DNA from: Flavobacteriaceae bacterium
GTDB taxonomy: Bacteria; Bacteroidota; Bacteroidia; Flavobacteriales; Flavobacteriaceae
Assembly (NCBI GenBank): GCA_013373385.1
Contig: JABXHX010000034.1
Location: 1-55,004 of the forward strand
Direction: 5' to 3'
DNA length: 55,004 nucleotides
Positions 51,906 to 55,004 of this stretch are shown in pieces. Position 1 is the stretch's first letter; each line of letters begins with the position of its first letter. A model generated the notes under the pieces. The model had not been told where the DNA came from, made no database searches, and saw only the letters and a list, made by a program, of their open reading frames with translations. The translations under genes and the position numbers were made by a program.

Positions 51906-52805
51906 TTACAAGCCTAATCCGTCTCTTAAACTTTTGTCTATAGTACGATTTTTATTCCAGTAAGCAGATTGAATCGTCTTAATTTTTGTAGCAGTAGTAG
52001 TCATTTTTTTACCGCGAGAAATAAATAATTCTTCCCAGCCTTCAATACTAAAAGGAAACTCTTTTGTAAGCTTTATAGAAAGCTTTCTTTTTAAAGTTGG
52101 GTAATACACAGAAAAATATAAGAAATCTGCTTTTTCAATCAAATTAGTTTCAGCATCATACGCTCTTATTCTTTGATGATGTAAAGCTAGATACTCCATT
52201 GAGGGAATAACCTTGTATCTTCCTTTTTTTATTTGGTAAGGATTGATTCTTAAAAGATTCCAAAAATGATTCTCAAGCGGTACTTTTTTTAAGGATAGCT
52301 TTCTGTCTGCATTGCTTTCAAAATACGAATGAAAGTCAATTTCAAATCTATTTTTATTATTTAATTGCACAAATGTATTGCCACACCATTCTTGGCTAGA
52401 AAAAGAAATTTTTATAGCTTGTTGGTTAAGTTTTACAGGAGAAAACGTACTTGTCATTAAAGAGTAAGGATAAATTCCTGTGACAAAATTCTTTGTTGTA
52501 TTTAGTTTTAGTACAGGAATGTTATTTTTGTCTATAGCATCAGCTTTAACTTGTTTTTCAGGTAAAAAATCTTCAGTTACAAAAATAGTTACTGCTTTCC
52601 CTTTATGTAATTCTCCATATCTAACTTGCAATAAGTTGTAAGAAGTAATTTCAGCTTTCCCTTTATACCAATAATCGTTAAATTTTACATGTTTTTGAGT
52701 AAGGTTGGCTTTAGGTTCTAGAGCATCAGTAGTACTTTTTTTATCAGTTGTACAAAAAATCAATAGAAAAAAGAATACAGATTTAAGTAGAGAAAAACTT
52801 TTCAT
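51906..52805 (-). CDS. Conserved secreted protein of unknown function
   Basis: 299 aa with an N-terminal signal peptide (about 1-20, possibly a lipoprotein, though FC is an odd lipobox). It is beta-rich: FNDYWYKGKAEITSYNLLQVRYGELHKGKAVTIFVTEDF, LNTTKNFVTGIYPYSLMTSTF, FSSQEWCGNTFVQLNNK. I recall such flavobacterial proteins being labelled septum formation inhibitor Maf in databases, but no Maf motif is visible here. It is convergent with trxB and shares its terminator. Confidence 0.7.
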   Translation of the reverse strand: MKSFSLLKSVFFFLLIFCTTDKKSTTDALEPKANLTQKHVKFNDYWYKGKAEITSYNLLQVRYGELHKGKAVTIFVTEDFLPEKQVKADAIDKNNIPVLKLNTTKNFVTGIYPYSLMTSTFSPVKLNQQAIKISFSSQEWCGNTFVQLNNKNRFEIDFHSYFESNADRKLSLKKVPLENHFWNLLRINPYQIKKGRYKVIPSMEYLALHHQRIRAYDAETNLIEKADFLYFSVYYPTLKRKLSIKLTKEFPFSIEGWEELFISRGKKMTTTATKIKTIQSAYWNKNRTIDKSLRDGLGL

Positions 52806-52981
52806 AAAATGCGTAGTATCATTGTTTACAGCACTAATTTACAACAAATAGAATATTTAGGAGATATTTTTTAGCGAACAACTAGGGTAATAGGTAATTT
52901 ATTTTATTTTTGATGAAAATATTTTTAGCTTGTTAAAAGTGTTATTAATTACATGAATGCTAACCAAATCAATTTCAAGAG

Positions 52982-54385
52982 ATGAAAAACATTAATAGAA
53001 GAAATTTTCTAAGAAAAACTTCGCTTGCAGGTGCAGCTATTGCTTTATCACCAACATTAGCAAATTGCGAATCAAAAAAGTCAAATCCAACCAGACCTTC
53101 AAGTCAAATGTATATGGGAGATTTTGCTGCTCCTAAATTAGAAAAGGTTCGGGCAGCATTTATTGGTGTAGGGGCAAGAGGGCCATGGCATTTGCAATTT
53201 TTTGCAGAGTTACCAAATACAGAAATAGTTGCTGTAAGTGACTTATATGAAGATTTAGCAAATAAATGGGCAAACAAAGCAAGAGAAATTGGAAAAGGAG
53301 AAAGACATACAAATGTAAAAACATATTTTGGAGAAGAAGACAAATGGAGAACCATGTTGGATGAAGTAAAACCAGATGTTGTTTTTATTTGTACCAACTG
53401 GAAAAACCATGCACCAATGGCTATTGAAGCTATGAAAAAAGGAGCGCATGCTTTTGTGGAAGTACCAATGGCACTTACTTTAGAAGAAATGTGGGCGATT
53501 GTTGATACATCAGAAACTACGAAAAAACATTGTATGATGATGGAAAATGTAAATTACGCTAGAGTAGAATTGATGTATTTAAATATGTGTAGGTTAGGAG
53601 TGATTGGTGAGCCATTACACGCAGAAGCTGCTTACATACATGAGTTAAGATGGCAAATGGAAGAGCAAGAAAGAGGAACGGGTTCTTGGAGAACAGGACA
53701 TTACGCAAGAAGAAATGGAAATTTATATCCAACTCACGGATTAGGACCTGTAGCACAGTATATGAATCTTGCAAGAACAGACGATAATTTTGATAGGTTG
53801 GTATCATTCTCTTCACCTGCCAGAGGAAGAGCATTGTATGCAGAAAAAAAATACCCAGCAGACCATAAATGGAATCAATTAGAGTTTAAAGGTGGAGATA
53901 TAAATACATCTATAATTAAAACTAATTTAGGGAGAACTGTTATGGTACAATGGGATGAAACGAGCCCAAGACCTTATACTAGACATAATTTAATTCAAGG
54001 GACAAAAGGTATTTTAGCAGGGTTTCCAACAAGAGTGGCTTTAGATGGTGGAGTAGAAGGAATTACAAAAGACCACCATCAATGGGTACAAGGAGAAAAA
54101 ATGCAAGCATTGTATGAAAAGTACGATCATCCACTTTATAAAAGATTAAATAAAGCTGCGGCAGGAAGTGGCCATGGTGGTATGGATGGAATTATGATGT
54201 ATCGTATTGTTGAGTGTTTGCAAAAAGGACTTCCTCTAGATCAAAATGTTTACGAAGGTTGTTTCTGGAGTGCTGTAACTCCGTTAAGTGAACAATCTGT
54301 TGCACAAGGTGGTATGCCAAAAGAGTTTCCAGACTTTACAAGAGGCAACTGGAAAATCACCAAACCCTTGGGTATTATTTCTTAA
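52982..54385 (+). CDS. Tat-exported Gfo/Idh/MocA oxidoreductase, GH109-type (alpha-N-acetylgalactosaminidase family)
   Basis: 467 aa. The N-terminus has a Tat motif RRNFLRK (6-12) and a possible lipobox LANC. The Rossmann start AAFIGVGARGPWHLQ follows at about 60-75, then EVPMALTLEEMW. The region YIHELRWQMEEQERGTGSWRTGHY and GNLYPTHGLGPVAQYMN matches the GH109 branch, which removes terminal alpha-GalNAc using NAD-bound redox chemistry; His and Tyr in the YPTHGLG segment are its usual active-site residues. The substrate here is inferred from family only. A strong terminator follows. Confidence 0.85.
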   Translation: MKNINRRNFLRKTSLAGAAIALSPTLANCESKKSNPTRPSSQMYMGDFAAPKLEKVRAAFIGVGARGPWHLQFFAELPNTEIVAVSDLYEDLANKWANKAREIGKGERHTNVKTYFGEEDKWRTMLDEVKPDVVFICTNWKNHAPMAIEAMKKGAHAFVEVPMALTLEEMWAIVDTSETTKKHCMMMENVNYARVELMYLNMCRLGVIGEPLHAEAAYIHELRWQMEEQERGTGSWRTGHYARRNGNLYPTHGLGPVAQYMNLARTDDNFDRLVSFSSPARGRALYAEKKYPADHKWNQLEFKGGDINTSIIKTNLGRTVMVQWDETSPRPYTRHNLIQGTKGILAGFPTRVALDGGVEGITKDHHQWVQGEKMQALYEKYDHPLYKRLNKAAAGSGHGGMDGIMMYRIVECLQKGLPLDQNVYEGCFWSAVTPLSEQSVAQGGMPKEFPDFTRGNWKITKPLGIIS

Positions 54386-54398
54386 AATTGATAAATAA

Positions 54399-54434
54399 AA
54401 AGACCGTTAAGAAAACTTATTCTTAACGGTCTTT
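54399..54434. terminator. Bidirectional terminator
   Basis: Perfect 15-bp stem AAAGACCGTTAAGAA/TTCTTAACGGTCTTT with a 6-nt loop. It lies 13 nt after the GH109-type gene stop and can also serve the convergent acyl-CoA dehydrogenase. Confidence 0.8.
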
Positions 54435-54551
54435 AACAAACAACTAAATTCTAAACTTATCATTGGTAAGTTTAAGAAAATTTTAAAAGGTCAGATATTA
54501 TAAAAATAGTTCCCCAACTTTTGTAAAAATAAATGACCTTACTTTTTTTTG

Positions 54552-55004
54552 TTAAAAACAATATTTGTTTTCTGCTTTTAATTTTTCTGCGATAGTATTA
54601 CGTAATTCAACTACGTTAGGGTAGTTTGCGTATTTAGTAAAACGCTTTAACCCCATTAACATCATACGTTGCTCATCACCTTCAGCAAAAGAAATAATAC
54701 CTTCTCTTGCATTTTTAGTAATCGTTTCTACAGCATTGTATAAGTATAATTTAGCCATAGCGATCTGTTCCTTTTGAGCGTTTTCACCAAAACGTTTCGC
54801 GTTCTTTTCAGTTCTTAAAATACCAGATTCTGCCATGTATATTTCAATTAAAATATTAGATGCAGCGGTTAATAATTGTTGGTGTTGCTCTAAATCTGGT
54901 CCAAACTTTTGTAAAGCGGCACCAGCAACCATTAAGAATACTTTCTTTAATTTACCAATAATCTCTTTTTCTTCTGAGAATAATTCAGAATAATCTGGAG
55001 TATC
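54552..55004 (-). CDS. Acyl-CoA dehydrogenase family protein, C-terminal fragment
   Basis: Open from the right edge; 150 residues are visible, starting DTPDYSELFSEEKEIIGKL and passing VFLMVAGAALQKFGPDLEQHQ. The helical stretch with LLTAASNILIEIYMAESGILRTEKNA and KEQIAMAKLYLYNAVETI matches the extra C-terminal domain of the long (about 600 aa) flavobacterial acyl-CoA dehydrogenases that serve fatty acid oxidation. The FAD and catalytic Glu parts lie outside the window. Confidence 0.83.
   Translation of the reverse strand, partial: DTPDYSELFSEEKEIIGKLKKVFLMVAGAALQKFGPDLEQHQQLLTAASNILIEIYMAESGILRTEKNAKRFGENAQKEQIAMAKLYLYNAVETITKNAREGIISFAEGDEQRMMLMGLKRFTKYANYPNVVELRNTIAEKLKAENKYCF

Noticed and set aside
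51906..52805. Septum formation inhibitor Maf
   Set aside because: Similar proteins may carry that label, but the sequence has a signal peptide and none of the Maf nucleotide pyrophosphatase motifs.
1..55004. CRISPR arrays, rRNA genes, intact insertion sequences and riboswitches
   Set aside because: I saw no regularly spaced repeats, no rRNA sequence, no transposase frame and no recognisable riboswitch; the mutase operon has no clear cobalamin riboswitch upstream.

Overview
The window is low-GC DNA typical of a marine Flavobacteriaceae member (Bacteroidota). The support is: Bacteroidota-type -7 promoter elements (TAnnTTTG), few Shine-Dalgarno sites, many Sec signal peptides and lipoproteins, the PspC/PadR/DUF4870/GIN-domain gene set, the gene order udk - ftsB-like - mutA - small membrane gene - mutB, and a Tat-exported GH109-type oxidoreductase. 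The genus cannot be fixed from the sequence alone.

Layout. (1) 1-14.1 kb is mostly conserved chromosome: the end of a pyruvate dehydrogenase operon (E1 alpha, start of E2), secreted proteins including a VanX-like dipeptidase, a PadR-controlled envelope operon (DUF4870, PadR, PspC, GIN-domain lipoprotein, NTF2-like), a DUF4442 thioesterase-fold protein, an AIM24-family protein, both methylmalonyl-CoA mutase subunits, an FtsB-like protein, uridine kinase and tRNA-Thr(TGT). (2) 14.2-37.7 kb is an accessory block dominated by exported hydrolases. It holds five beta-lactamase-fold serine hydrolases, M13, M61 and S41 peptidases, two TlpA-like thioredoxins, a TraB/GumN protein, beta-propellers, NTF2-like proteins and one AraC-family regulator. 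Three 3'-terminal gene remnants lie between the intact genes. Five promoters in the block share a 17-bp motif, TGTCTcTTTTTTACAAT. In four of them it sits 51-54 nt before the start codon and 19-20 nt upstream of a -7-like element, which is good evidence for one local regulon, most simply controlled by the AraC protein at 35.7-36.5 kb. (3) 38.1-49.5 kb is a genomic island in the 3' end of tRNA-Pro(TGG). An 11-bp copy of the tRNA end lies at 38096-38106, and both borders carry a homologous module of about 315-330 bp made of tRNA end, terminator, 41-nt palindrome and a truncated tyrosine-recombinase C-terminus. A third integrase remnant lies inside the island, so the locus looks like serial integrations that have decayed. 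The island carries a tight seven-gene operon (SdpR-like ArsR regulator, SdpI-like membrane protein, alpha/beta hydrolase, DoxX, M1-like peptidase, CPBP protease, arylamine N-acetyltransferase), a WD40 lipoprotein pair, a GNAT/SnoaL pair, small secreted or degenerate genes, an MddA-like methanethiol methyltransferase and an AraC regulator. (4) 49.5-55.0 kb returns to chromosome: tRNA-Pro, a PQQ-type sugar dehydrogenase, thioredoxin reductase, a conserved lipoprotein-like gene, a GH109-type oxidoreductase and the end of an acyl-CoA dehydrogenase.

The two most interesting signals are the shared promoter motif that ties the exported-hydrolase block into a regulon, and the tRNA-Pro island with its repeated, identically truncated integrase module. 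No CRISPR array, rRNA or intact transposase was seen.
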